Part shown: piece after piece, positions 26,285-35,024 of the stretch
Layout: each line of letters opens with the position of its first letter
Position numbering within the stretch: the first letter of the stretch is position 1
Assembly: GCF_003326755.1 (NCBI RefSeq)
Contig: NZ_JPWH01000011.1
Coordinates: 98,710 to 162,709, forward strand
Direction of reading: 5' to 3'
Source of the DNA: Thalassospira profundimaris
GTDB taxonomy: Bacteria > Pseudomonadota > Alphaproteobacteria > Rhodospirillales > Thalassospiraceae
DNA length: 64,000 bases
Made by a program: the position numbers and the translations under genes
Notes under the pieces: model-generated
Databases searched by the model: none
What the model was told of the DNA's origin: nothing
The model's input: only the letters and a program-made list of their open reading frames with translations

Positions 26285-27180
26285 ACGGCCCCTATGAAAT
26301 TTATGACAGCCGGTTTCGCGACCTGGTGTTGTTGAATGTCAGTTTGCGCAAACTCTCGGGCGGGCATTTATGGACCGAAGGCCCGGTGTGGTTTCCCGCT
26401 CATCAGTGCCTGTTGTTTTCCGATATTCCCAACCAGAAAATTTTCCGCTGGATGTGTGATGGCACGGTCAATGTGTTTCGGGAAAATTCCAATTTTGCCA
26501 ATGGCAATACCCGCGATGCACAGGGCCGGCTGGTCAGTTGCCAGCATGGCACGCGCTCTGTTACCCGCACGGAACATGATGGCACGATTACCGTGCTGGC
26601 CGACCAGTTTGAAGGCAAACGCCTGAATTCGCCCAATGATGTGGTGGTGAAGTCCGATGGCTCCGTGTGGTTTACCGACCCGACATATGGCATCATGTCG
26701 GATTATGAAGGCTATAAATCCGAGCCGGAACAACGCCATCACAATGTGTTTCGCATCGACCCGGCCACGGGGGAACTTGCCAGTGTGGCGCATGATTTCG
26801 CCCAGCCCAACGGGCTGGCCTTTTCGCGCGATGAAACACGGCTTTATGTTGCGGAATCCGGGTGCAGCCATGATGACAGTGTGCCGTCGGTTATTCGTGT
26901 TTATGATGTGGTTTCGGGCAATAGACTGGAAAATGGCCGCGATTTTGCGACCATTAATCCGGGGCTGCCGGATGGCTTCCGGGTGGATTGCCATGACAAT
27001 GTCTGGACTTCGGCCGCCGATGGCGTGCATTGCTTTGACGCCAATGGGGTGTTGCTGGGCAAAATTCTGGTGCCTGAAACCGTCTCGAACCTGACATTTG
27101 GCGGGCCGCGCGGCAATGAATTGCTGATTACGGCCACGACCAGCGTTTATGCCATTCACGTTAATACAGCGGCGGCATAG
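26281..27180 (+). CDS. SMP-30/gluconolactonase-family protein
   Basis: This 299-residue beta-propeller lactonase has LWTEGPVWFPAHQCLLFSDI with the metal-binding Glu, RLNSPNDVVVKSDGSVWFTDPTYG with the Asn/Asp ligands, and AQPNGLAFSRDETRLYVAESG. These are the metal-site residues of SMP-30. It hydrolyses sugar lactones, so the imported substrate is probably an aldose oxidised to a lactone by a dehydrogenase encoded elsewhere. The gene is the last of the ABC operon and overlaps the permease by 4 bases. There is no signal peptide, so it is cytoplasmic. Confidence 0.9.
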   Translation: MNGPYEIYDSRFRDLVLLNVSLRKLSGGHLWTEGPVWFPAHQCLLFSDIPNQKIFRWMCDGTVNVFRENSNFANGNTRDAQGRLVSCQHGTRSVTRTEHDGTITVLADQFEGKRLNSPNDVVVKSDGSVWFTDPTYGIMSDYEGYKSEPEQRHHNVFRIDPATGELASVAHDFAQPNGLAFSRDETRLYVAESGCSHDDSVPSVIRVYDVVSGNRLENGRDFATINPGLPDGFRVDCHDNVWTSAADGVHCFDANGVLLGKILVPETVSNLTFGGPRGNELLITATTSVYAIHVNTAAA

Positions 27181-27243
27181 GACCGGTTGGCACAAGTCCG
27201 ATATTGCCTCTGATATTGAGGTGAAAACCGGGTGCAGTCTGTT

Positions 27244-27912
27244 TCAGGCCGCACGGTTGTCCCAGAATTCGCCCGCGTGATGGAGCAATTCCTGGCGGTT
27301 CATGCGCATTTCGATCCCGCGGGATGTTTCATCGGGGGTCAGGCACCCCTGACGGCGCAGGCTGGCGATGATGCGGCTGGCGGTTTCGGTTGTGACCGAA
27401 ACAATGCTGCCCAGTTTTTCGCGGGGCGGCACAATGCAATGATCGCGGGGCGACGCCCAGAGCAGGAACCGGCAAATGCGGCGGATGGCCGTGCCGGTGC
27501 CGATATTGATTTTCCAGTAATGGCTGGCAACGACCTCGCGACACAGCAAATGCGAAATGCTGCGGGCCACAGCCAGGTTGACGGCCTGTTCCTGGCGCAG
27601 GCGGTGCAGGGGAATGCGGGTAAACCGGCTGTTTGTAATGGTTTCGGTGGTTAGCGGCGGATTGCCCGGGAGGGTGGCGTTTTCAACGGGTTCAACCGCC
27701 TCAAGGCCGATAATGTCGCCCGTGCGATAAACACGGCAGATTTCGCGTGCGCCATTGCTGTTGTAAAATCCCTGAATCACCAACCCGTCTGTCAGCAGCC
27801 AGACATGGTTCAGGCTGCCGTGTGCTGTTTCCAGAATATCACCGGCAGGGACGAGGTGGTTTTTATCCTCGGCATGGGGAAGGATCTGGTGCAGGGCTTC
27901 ATCTGTGTTCAT
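27244..27912 (-). CDS. Crp/Fnr-family transcriptional regulator
   Basis: This 222-residue protein has an N-terminal cyclic-nucleotide-binding-like beta roll (LVPAGDILETAHGSLNHVWLLTDGLVIQ) and a C-terminal Crp-type winged helix (PREKLGSIVSVTTETASRIIASLRRQGCL). The typical cAMP-contacting Arg-Ser is not evident and there is no N-terminal Cys cluster as in Fnr, so the effector is unknown. I chose ATG 27912 (AAAGG upstream), not the frame's first ATG at 28038, which lies in the next gene's 3' region. The PepSY-TM gene lies just upstream on the same strand. Confidence 0.85.
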   Translation of the reverse strand: MNTDEALHQILPHAEDKNHLVPAGDILETAHGSLNHVWLLTDGLVIQGFYNSNGAREICRVYRTGDIIGLEAVEPVENATLPGNPPLTTETITNSRFTRIPLHRLRQEQAVNLAVARSISHLLCREVVASHYWKINIGTGTAIRRICRFLLWASPRDHCIVPPREKLGSIVSVTTETASRIIASLRRQGCLTPDETSRGIEMRMNRQELLHHAGEFWDNRAA

Positions 27913-27982
27913 GACCGGACCTTTTTGCTTGCGGGAAAGGCGCACGGCCCCATAAAGGGCCGTGCATCCGAACAGGCGGGGA

Positions 27983-29401
27983 TCAGGCGTTGCGAAGCTG
28001 CAATCGGGGGCGGACAACCAAAAGCAGATCAAGCACAAGAATAAGGATCATGGACAAACCGACCAGCGGGAAGATGATGCCGCCAATCGCCAGAATGGCG
28101 GTGACACCATAAACCTTGCGCATGTCACGCGGCAAAGGCGGGACACCCAATTGACCGGACGGGCGGCGTTTCCACCACATTATCCCGGCGGATACCGCCA
28201 TGAAGACCAGCGCGGCGCAAACAACCAGCATGAAAAGCTGGTTTGCCAGGCCATATTCCTGCCCCATATGCACATTGATCGCCCATTCCAGCCCCCGGCC
28301 CAGCGGACCATAATCGGCATAGGACATGTCGATCAGCGGTTTGCCTGAATATTGGTCCAGGTGAATGACGCGCTGAAGCGAAAGGTCGTTGGGATAGATC
28401 GAGGCGCTGTATACCCCACGATCGCCGATGGGCAGACTAACGGCATAACCCGGTGTCATGCCCAGATCATTGAAAATGTTGGTGGCTTTATCAATGCCAA
28501 TGGCACGGGGCGCGGTATCGACCGATTGCGGCAGGGGGGCATTTTCGGTGGTCCAGCCGGTATGGCCAAACGCATCGATCATGGGAATGGTGGACAGCGG
28601 TACATTCACCCGCACCCCGGACGGATAGCCCGTTGGCGTGCCATTGGCAAACTGGTTGGCATATTTGCCCCAAAACACCGACCACGGCATGCCCGTTGTT
28701 GCCAGAAACAGAATGAAAAAACCGGCAAACAGCCCAATCACGGCGTGGCTGTCACGCCACCAGCGGCGGTTGGCCGGTTTGCCGCGAATGGCCAGGCGGG
28801 ATGATCCGTCCTTTGGTTTGGGCCACCACAGGTAAATGCCGGTGAGCACCAGAAGAATGGTCCAGCCACCGACAATTTCGATCAGGGCGTTGGGAAAGGT
28901 ACCAAATTCGGCCAGGCTATGCAGGTGGCGGACCGTCCACATGATGGTGCCGCGATCCATCAGTTCGCCCAAAACCTGACCATTATAGGGGTTAACATAA
29001 ACCGCATGGCGGGCACCGCTGGCATCGGCAATGGTGACTTCGGTGCTGCCGGTTGGCGAAGAAGGTGTTGTCAGCTTGACGGCTTTGCCATGCTGATGGG
29101 CCAGGGCATTGCTGATTTGCGTGCTGTAGGGCAGCGGGGCCGCGGATGATGGGTTGACCTGTTTAAGGTCGGAATAGACGTAATTGTCAATTTCGTGATG
29201 AAACAGAAAGGCCCCGCCGGTGAGCGCCATCAGGACAATAAAAGGCAGTACAAACAGCCCGGCATAAAAATGCCAGCGCCATACCGCGCGATAAAACCCG
29301 TTTGCGCCTTTTGCGCCCGATGCGCCCGATGCGTCATTTGCCCCGTTGTGCCCATTGTGCCCGTCGCTGCGGTGGGGGGCGGTATAAGAAGAGGTTGGCA
29401 T
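27983..29401 (-). CDS. PepSY-associated TM protein (iron-regulated membrane protein family)
   Basis: This 472-residue inner-membrane protein opens its core with RAVWRWHFYAGLFVLPFIVLMALTGG split over the first membrane helix, the signature of the PepSY_TM family. A PepSY-like periplasmic region and three further membrane segments follow. Family members are often iron-regulated and linked to siderophore or metal uptake, some as ferric-siderophore reductases. Before the first helix is a low-complexity stretch rich in Asn, Gly, Ala and His (residues 11-33), encoded by 9-bp-like DNA repeats at about 29305-29365. The start at 29401 has AGGGGA upstream; the longer frame to 29596 lacks support. Confidence 0.87.
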   Translation of the reverse strand: MPTSSYTAPHRSDGHNGHNGANDASGASGAKGANGFYRAVWRWHFYAGLFVLPFIVLMALTGGAFLFHHEIDNYVYSDLKQVNPSSAAPLPYSTQISNALAHQHGKAVKLTTPSSPTGSTEVTIADASGARHAVYVNPYNGQVLGELMDRGTIMWTVRHLHSLAEFGTFPNALIEIVGGWTILLVLTGIYLWWPKPKDGSSRLAIRGKPANRRWWRDSHAVIGLFAGFFILFLATTGMPWSVFWGKYANQFANGTPTGYPSGVRVNVPLSTIPMIDAFGHTGWTTENAPLPQSVDTAPRAIGIDKATNIFNDLGMTPGYAVSLPIGDRGVYSASIYPNDLSLQRVIHLDQYSGKPLIDMSYADYGPLGRGLEWAINVHMGQEYGLANQLFMLVVCAALVFMAVSAGIMWWKRRPSGQLGVPPLPRDMRKVYGVTAILAIGGIIFPLVGLSMILILVLDLLLVVRPRLQLRNA

Positions 29402-29784
29402 GATTGTCCCCTGTGCCAGGTAAATTCCAGTCATGTGTGACCCTGCAACGGGGCCGGACCTGTTGGCAGGCGGCCTGCCCGTTAAATGGCGGCGTTGCAG
29501 GACGAAGCAGGCAGAGCGGCATAGAGGCGCGCGTTGCGGGAAGTAAGACCGGTGTGATGGCAAGGCAGGCCTCAACCCATTATGAAAACAGCGCAAAAGA
29601 GCACGATTTCACATATGTGTCGGGCTGTCCCCGGCCTTGAAAAAGCCGGGTAAAAACACCGATAAGCAACGATTTTTAACCAAAGGGAACGCCGGATATA
29701 TTCCATTAAGGTGCGTGCTGTCTGGCCCGTTTCCGGGCCGGGTGACATGCAAGGCGTGGGACCCTGTTGGTTATGATGGCGCAG
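29402..29784. other. Intergenic region, 383 bp, no gene seen
   Basis: The region lies between the DUF2946-like gene and the PepSY-TM gene, both on the minus strand. It contains a weak hairpin near 29629-29650 (CCCGGC/GCCGGG) but no open frame that reads as protein. I looked for a cobalamin-type riboswitch and a Fur-like palindrome and found neither clearly. Confidence 0.4.
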
Positions 29785-30255
29785 TTATGCCGCGGGGGAC
29801 AGGGGCGGGGCGCGCGGAGAGCCCGCGCGGGGATAAAAATCCGGTGTGTGAGCGGTGATGTGAAGGGCTGTTACCGCATTTGACAGCAGGATGCGGTGAA
29901 TTTCGGGAATTTCGGGCGCGACGCCGGGGGTGACGGCATGAAGCCCAATGCCACACAGGGCACATTGATAGGCTTCGTAACTGTCATATTGACCCGATGT
30001 TTTTGGCGCTGCCTTGTCATCCAGGGCATTGCCGGGCACGCGGATCGCCTTGATCCCCTGCGAGGTGCAAATCAGAATCGGGATATAGTTGTTGCCATCG
30101 GCCCGGGCCTGTGCGGCCAGCGGGGCGTGCATGAAACCAAACAGAACGGTATTGACCAACAGAATGCAGGCCACCATCGATGCGATGGTTTCGCGCAAAT
30201 TTCCTGCTGACAAACCCCGTTTGGTGCGCACGGCAAATATCCAGATCCACGACAC
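29785..30255 (-). CDS. DUF2946-like exported protein
   Basis: This protein of up to 156 residues has an N-terminal hydrophobic segment (SMVACILLVNTVLFGFMHAPLAAQA, likely signal peptide or anchor) followed by PILICTSQGIK, a CALC motif in the middle and RAPP near the C-terminus. The spacing ICT...C-x2-C...R-x-P-P fits DUF2946, small proteins often encoded near TonB receptors or copper/iron genes. The Cys pair could bind a metal. The start is uncertain: the GTG at 30255 has no ribosome site, and starts at about 30231 or 30177 are possible. It lies upstream of the PepSY-TM gene on the same strand. Confidence 0.6.
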   Translation of the reverse strand: MSWIWIFAVRTKRGLSAGNLRETIASMVACILLVNTVLFGFMHAPLAAQARADGNNYIPILICTSQGIKAIRVPGNALDDKAAPKTSGQYDSYEAYQCALCGIGLHAVTPGVAPEIPEIHRILLSNAVTALHITAHTPDFYPRAGSPRAPPLSPAA

Positions 30256-30363
30256 TATATGAGTGCAATATAATGTTTTTTGGAGACTGTCAAACCTGCG
30301 GGATGCTGTTTTGAGAAACGGGCTTCATAATCCCGAAATGCCTGTTTTGCCGCGTTGTCAATC

Positions 30364-30400
30364 GCAGGTGTTCCGCGAGCCTGATGTCGGAAACACCTGC
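30364..30400. terminator. Hairpin after the beta-helix gene
   Basis: The arms GCAGGTGTT and AACACCTGC are separated by a loop with extra pairing. It lies 26 bases past the stop of the minus-strand gene at 30427. The T-rich tail is on the plus-strand side, so it is a plausible but imperfect terminator for the minus-strand transcript. Confidence 0.5.
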
Positions 30401-30426
30401 TTTTATTGCCATTCAAGGGTCAGGAA

Positions 30427-31665
30427 CTAGTCTTTTTCCTGGTAGTCGATCTTGTTGTCTTTGTACTGAATGCCGGATTTTTTGATGGTGGCATCAATGC
30501 CGCTGCTTTTATTGACCAGCAGGCCGATATTGCGGCTGTTTTCAATCCAGCTGTCGCTGATATCAAGATAGCCGCCAACATAGACACTGGTTTTGAAACT
30601 GCCCCCATCCCCGCCATCGGCAACGCGGACATATTTCCAGACATTTTTGTCGCTATTGCTTTTGATATAAATGCCTTCCCACGACCCGGGAACCGAGCTG
30701 ACACCGTGAATGACAATCGGTTTTTCGGCGGTGCCAATCGCCTTGAGCGAGCCTGTTTCACTGATGCTCATGCGCGATTCGGTCCCCATCCGGATTTCAA
30801 CACCGGGCTGAAGTTCCAGATTGGCGGCAATGGTGGTGATGTGGTTCCAGATATAGGGAATACCGGGATCAACCCAGCTTGCATCCTGCTTTAACGTGCC
30901 AAGGGCGACAAGGTCGATCCGGTTTTTTTCATTGTCGGTAAAGGTGCTGTTTTCGTCGATCGTGCCAACAGTATCGGGGATCAGACGGGCGGGAACATCG
31001 GTATGGTCAATTTTATTGTTTTTAAAATCCTGAAGCGCGCCGAGCACTTCGATGCCATATCCCTTGGCGTGGCTGATATGCGTGTTTTCAAGGCGCAGGG
31101 ATGCCCCTTCATGGACCATGACGGCCCGGGTGGCGGGGTTGGAATCCCCTGTTGCGCGTTTCATGGGCGAGCCGCTGCCTTTCTGGTTGCCACCAGCATA
31201 GGTAATGGTGCTGTGAACAAGGCGGTTTTTACTGCTGTTTGAATCAAAATACAGCCCGTACCAGTACCCCGGCATCTCGTCATCGGCGGTGAAAGTGACC
31301 GGTTTGTCTGCTGTGCCCGACGCATTCAGGGAACCACCTGAGTGTATGTCCAGCCCGGCATTTTCCTTGAATTTAAGCGTGGTGCCCGGTTCGATTGTAA
31401 TGGGCGCATAAATATCGGTTTTATCGAGAACCGTATGGCAGCCCGACCACGTGGCGGGTTCCCGAATGTCGCGCCCGGAATTTTGCAGTAATTTCAGCCG
31501 CTCCATATCTGTCAGGTCCGGGTCGGTCATGATTTTCTGCATATCGACCGGCGGAATCAGCGGCGGGCAGGGATCTTCTTCCGCACGGGCGGAAACCGTT
31601 GCCGCGAGAATAAAGGGGAGCGACAGGGCGCAGCGCGTCAGGTTCCGGCGCGATGCAGATTTCAT
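30427..31665 (-). CDS. Secreted right-handed beta-helix protein
   Basis: This 412-residue protein has a Sec signal peptide (MKSASRRNLTRCALSLPFIL, then cleavage after AARA-like ARA). The rest reads as parallel beta-helix coils. The pattern (I/L)xPGxxLKF...GSLxAxGTAxKPVxF...PGxWxGLYF occurs twice, at about residues 85-165 and 285-360, so the protein is an internal duplication. Such folds bind or cleave polysaccharides or act as passenger domains, but no catalytic set is identifiable. Strong ribosome site GGAGGAAC before ATG 31665. No secretion partner lies next to it. Confidence 0.75.
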   Translation of the reverse strand: MKSASRRNLTRCALSLPFILAATVSARAEEDPCPPLIPPVDMQKIMTDPDLTDMERLKLLQNSGRDIREPATWSGCHTVLDKTDIYAPITIEPGTTLKFKENAGLDIHSGGSLNASGTADKPVTFTADDEMPGYWYGLYFDSNSSKNRLVHSTITYAGGNQKGSGSPMKRATGDSNPATRAVMVHEGASLRLENTHISHAKGYGIEVLGALQDFKNNKIDHTDVPARLIPDTVGTIDENSTFTDNEKNRIDLVALGTLKQDASWVDPGIPYIWNHITTIAANLELQPGVEIRMGTESRMSISETGSLKAIGTAEKPIVIHGVSSVPGSWEGIYIKSNSDKNVWKYVRVADGGDGGSFKTSVYVGGYLDISDSWIENSRNIGLLVNKSSGIDATIKKSGIQYKDNKIDYQEKD

Positions 31666-31802
31666 GGTTGTTCCTCCATATTTTGTTTGCTCGTGGGGAC
31701 AAGGGCCCAACCTTTGTGAGCAATATGGCGAAAATTTGACTGAAATCTATTTGGGGTTGAGATGGTGTCGCTGCGACGGCAGGCCTGATCAAGACGGAGA
31801 CT

Positions 31803-34616
31803 TTAAAACGGCAATTCGTCGTCAAATCCGTCCGCTTCGCCGGTTGTGCCTGCACGATCCGGATTCAGGAACAGGCGGGTTTGTTCGATGGCTTCTTTTA
31901 GACCAACCCGCTGAACGGTCACGTCCTCGGGAAAGGCACCAAGCAGGCGCGAGGGCATGCGGTTATCAAGCAAGACGAAAACCCCGCGATCTTCCGCACG
32001 GCGGACAAGGCGGCCAAAGGCCTGTTTCATGCGCAGGCGCGTGATCATGTCGTCATACCTTGCACCATGAAAGGCGGCCTTGCGCGCGCGGTGCAAAATA
32101 TCGGGCCGGGGCCAGGGCACACGGTCAAACACGATCAGGCGCAGGCTGTCGCCGGGTACATCGACCCCGTCGCGAATGGCATCGGTGCCCAAAAGGCAGG
32201 CATCACGTTCCACCCGGAAAATATCGATCAGGGTGGAAACATCCATGCCATCAATATGCTGGGCAAGAAGCTGCAAGCCGGCTTCGTCCAGCGGGCCGGT
32301 CAGGCGCTCGTACACCGCACGCAGGCGGGTAATGGCGGTAAACAGGCCCAATGCGCCGCCGTTGGAGGCCAAAAACAGTTCGCGATAGGCGGCTGCAATT
32401 TGGTCGGCATTGTCGCGTGCGATGTCATTGACGATGAAAACGCGGGTTTGTTCGCGGTAGTTATAGGGGCTTTTCATTGCTGCGCGCACGGCAGGCATCG
32501 GCATGTGGGAGGCCCCGGTGCGGTCTTCGGCCACGGCCCAGTCAAACATGTCGTCCCCGGTGCCATCGCGCAAGGTGGCCGATGTCACCACCATGCCATG
32601 TGTGGTGGGGGCAAGGGCGGCGGTAAGCGGCAGGGTCGGGTCAATATAATGGCGGTGCATGCCAATATCAAAATCGCGGCCGAACTGGCGTTCGATGGCA
32701 AACCAGTCGACAAATTCGGCCGGGGTGGCATCGACCAATGATTCCAGCATGCCGCGCCAGGCGGCCACCTGCATGATGGCGCGCCGCTCCAATGATCGAA
32801 TGGCGGCATCAAGGCGCTGGCGTTCGGCGGAATCCAGTTCGTCGGCTTTTTCATCAAGCATATGGGCGATGATTTTGATCAGCGCCTTGGCCGGTTTTTC
32901 CAGTGCGGCCAGCGCACGGTCAAGGTCGGCAGCACTGGCAAGAACTTCGTTGAGTGCGGGTTTGCAGTCGGTCTCGATCGAATAGCCCCGGTCCTTTTCC
33001 GCTGCCCGCGCCATGACCTGCGCCTTGACGTGCGCCAGGAAAATTTCCGCCGGGCCGCTGGCATGTTCCACACCATCCTGCAATCGCATCAGCCAGCCCT
33101 GATCGGGCAGGCACTGGGCGGCGATAATCACGGCATTGACTGCATCGCGCAGTTCTTCGCGGTCGTGGATCAGGCTTTCAAGGCGCTGTTTTAAGCCACG
33201 TGCGCGCGAGCTTCCCTTGTTTTCCGCCCCCAAAAGCCAGCGGCGCAGTTCGGCCCCTTCCTGCCCGGTGAGGTGGGCGGAAAAGGCCTTGTCGGCGGCA
33301 TCAAAAAGGTGGTGCCCCTCGTCAAAGACATAACGCGTGGGCATGAGGGTATCATCCAGCCCGCCAAGGGCGGCCTGCACCATGACAAGGGCATGGTTGG
33401 CAACCACGATTTCGGCGGAGCGGGCGCGACGCACGGTTTTTTCAACAAAGCAGCGCGAATAATGCGGGCAGGCGGCATAAATACATTCGCCGCGCTGATC
33501 GGCCAGGGCGGAGGTAAAGCGCGTGCCGATCAGTTCCGTCAGCCAGGCGGGAAAATCGCCGCCGACCATATCGCCATCGCGGGTGGCCGCCGCCCAGCGT
33601 GCCATTAACCCCAGCGGAATCGCCTGGCGCGGTTGCTGGGCCAGAGGGCGTTGGGCTTCTTCAAAATTCAGAAGACACAGGTAATTTTCCCGGCCCTTGC
33701 GCACCACGGCCTTGCGGCGTTTGTCGCGTTCTTCGGGGTACAGGCGGTTAAGCTCGCTGTCGATTTGGCGTTGCAGGTTACGGGTATAGGTGGAAATCCA
33801 GACAGCACCTTCGTTTTTTTCCGCCCAAAGGGATGCCGGGGCGACATAACCCAATGTTTTGCCCGTGCCGGTCCCGGCCTCGGCCAATACGATATTGGGG
33901 GTGCCGTCCGCTGTGCGCGGGGCAAAGGCGGAACATACCGCCGATGAATAATCGGCCTGTTGCGGGCGTTCTTCCGCCCCTTCGCCCAAAAGTTTGATCA
34001 GGCGTTCGCGGGCTTCGGTCGGTTCAACCGGGTTGTTGCCGGGTGGTGGTGGCGGCGCATGTTCGGACCATTCGCCCAGCTTTTTCCAGATTTTAAGCCC
34101 TTCATAAACGGCAAAGCGGTGCGGCCCGTCGCCATCCGCCCCCAGGGCCGCCAAAACCGGTACACCCCACGGCCATTGGCCGCGTGCCATCGGCCAGGCG
34201 ATGGAAAGCGCACGGGCGCGTTTTTCGGCGGGCAGAACGGCAAGTTCCTGAAGCAGGCGTTTCATGGATTCGGCCAGGGCCTCTGCCTGACCGATCAGAT
34301 CATCAGCCGCACGCTGGCCGGTGGCAAGGGCAATGCCGCGCGGGGTGGGCACACAAAATTGCGCCGGGCGAACAAAGGCAAACAGTTCCAAAAGGTCGTG
34401 GGCATGAAAACCATCCAGCCGCAGGCGTTTGGCCGTGGCGGGCATATGCACGACGATGGGCCGTTCATCGCGCGCGCGCCGCGCGGCGGCGGCCAAGGGC
34501 ATTTCATCGATTTCGCCATCGGGCGTCAAAAAGACGGCATGACGCAAACCGGCCACCATGACCGGTGCGTTGGGGGGCAAAAAACGGGGCCGTGTATCGG
34601 AACGATCATCGAACAT
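31803..34616 (-). CDS. DinG/XPD-like superfamily 2 ATP-dependent DNA helicase
   Basis: This 937-residue protein has an N-terminal extension of about 220 residues, Walker A AGTGTGKT (247-254), DEGH box at 432-435 and a SAT motif (VVTSATLRDG). The C-terminal helicase half ends in RMKQAFGRLVRRAEDRGVFVLLDNR (Q..GR.IR type). Four cysteines (C314, C378, C383, C389) between motifs I and II are positioned like the Fe-S cluster of XPD/DinG helicases. It is probably a 5'-3' DNA helicase in repair or R-loop removal. The long N-terminal part, typical of alphaproteobacterial members, has no function I can name. No strong ribosome site is visible. Confidence 0.9.
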   Translation of the reverse strand: MFDDRSDTRPRFLPPNAPVMVAGLRHAVFLTPDGEIDEMPLAAAARRARDERPIVVHMPATAKRLRLDGFHAHDLLELFAFVRPAQFCVPTPRGIALATGQRAADDLIGQAEALAESMKRLLQELAVLPAEKRARALSIAWPMARGQWPWGVPVLAALGADGDGPHRFAVYEGLKIWKKLGEWSEHAPPPPPGNNPVEPTEARERLIKLLGEGAEERPQQADYSSAVCSAFAPRTADGTPNIVLAEAGTGTGKTLGYVAPASLWAEKNEGAVWISTYTRNLQRQIDSELNRLYPEERDKRRKAVVRKGRENYLCLLNFEEAQRPLAQQPRQAIPLGLMARWAAATRDGDMVGGDFPAWLTELIGTRFTSALADQRGECIYAACPHYSRCFVEKTVRRARSAEIVVANHALVMVQAALGGLDDTLMPTRYVFDEGHHLFDAADKAFSAHLTGQEGAELRRWLLGAENKGSSRARGLKQRLESLIHDREELRDAVNAVIIAAQCLPDQGWLMRLQDGVEHASGPAEIFLAHVKAQVMARAAEKDRGYSIETDCKPALNEVLASAADLDRALAALEKPAKALIKIIAHMLDEKADELDSAERQRLDAAIRSLERRAIMQVAAWRGMLESLVDATPAEFVDWFAIERQFGRDFDIGMHRHYIDPTLPLTAALAPTTHGMVVTSATLRDGTGDDMFDWAVAEDRTGASHMPMPAVRAAMKSPYNYREQTRVFIVNDIARDNADQIAAAYRELFLASNGGALGLFTAITRLRAVYERLTGPLDEAGLQLLAQHIDGMDVSTLIDIFRVERDACLLGTDAIRDGVDVPGDSLRLIVFDRVPWPRPDILHRARKAAFHGARYDDMITRLRMKQAFGRLVRRAEDRGVFVLLDNRMPSRLLGAFPEDVTVQRVGLKEAIEQTRLFLNPDRAGTTGEADGFDDELPF

Positions 34617-35024
34617 TTTGGGGACTATAGGGATTCCCGTGCGGGGACGCTACTGTCGAAAACAGGTTTTTGTCGGTGTTTTGAAAATTGCTGTCAGACA
34701 CCTTGGCGGGGCCGGTTTTAACAGGGACCTTTGTGGTTGGGATCGCGGGTGAAGCTGTATGTTGATGTGCCAATTGACCATCAACCGGCGTATGGGTATA
34801 TAAAGCATCGGTTCCCGGCACCTGCCGTTCGCATGACCTTGTGATCCTGTCAACAGGTCAATGGTAAAGCCCGGGTGATTTCCTGAAACGGACCCTGTTT
34901 TCATACTGTTTTCACCCTGCATTCCGCGCAGGTGGCAATGCGAGCATCCATTTTACCCGTCACATTTTGCCCGATTGGGAAATGTGCCAGGCCCAGGCGG
35001 GATGCCGAAAGGCAGGAGAACGGG
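34617..35024. other. Intergenic region, 408 bp, no gene seen
   Basis: The region lies between the divergent helicase gene and the MATE gene and presumably carries both promoters. No frame reads as protein, and no repeat or RNA gene is evident. An in-frame extension of the MATE gene back to 34932 exists but lacks a ribosome site. Confidence 0.4.
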
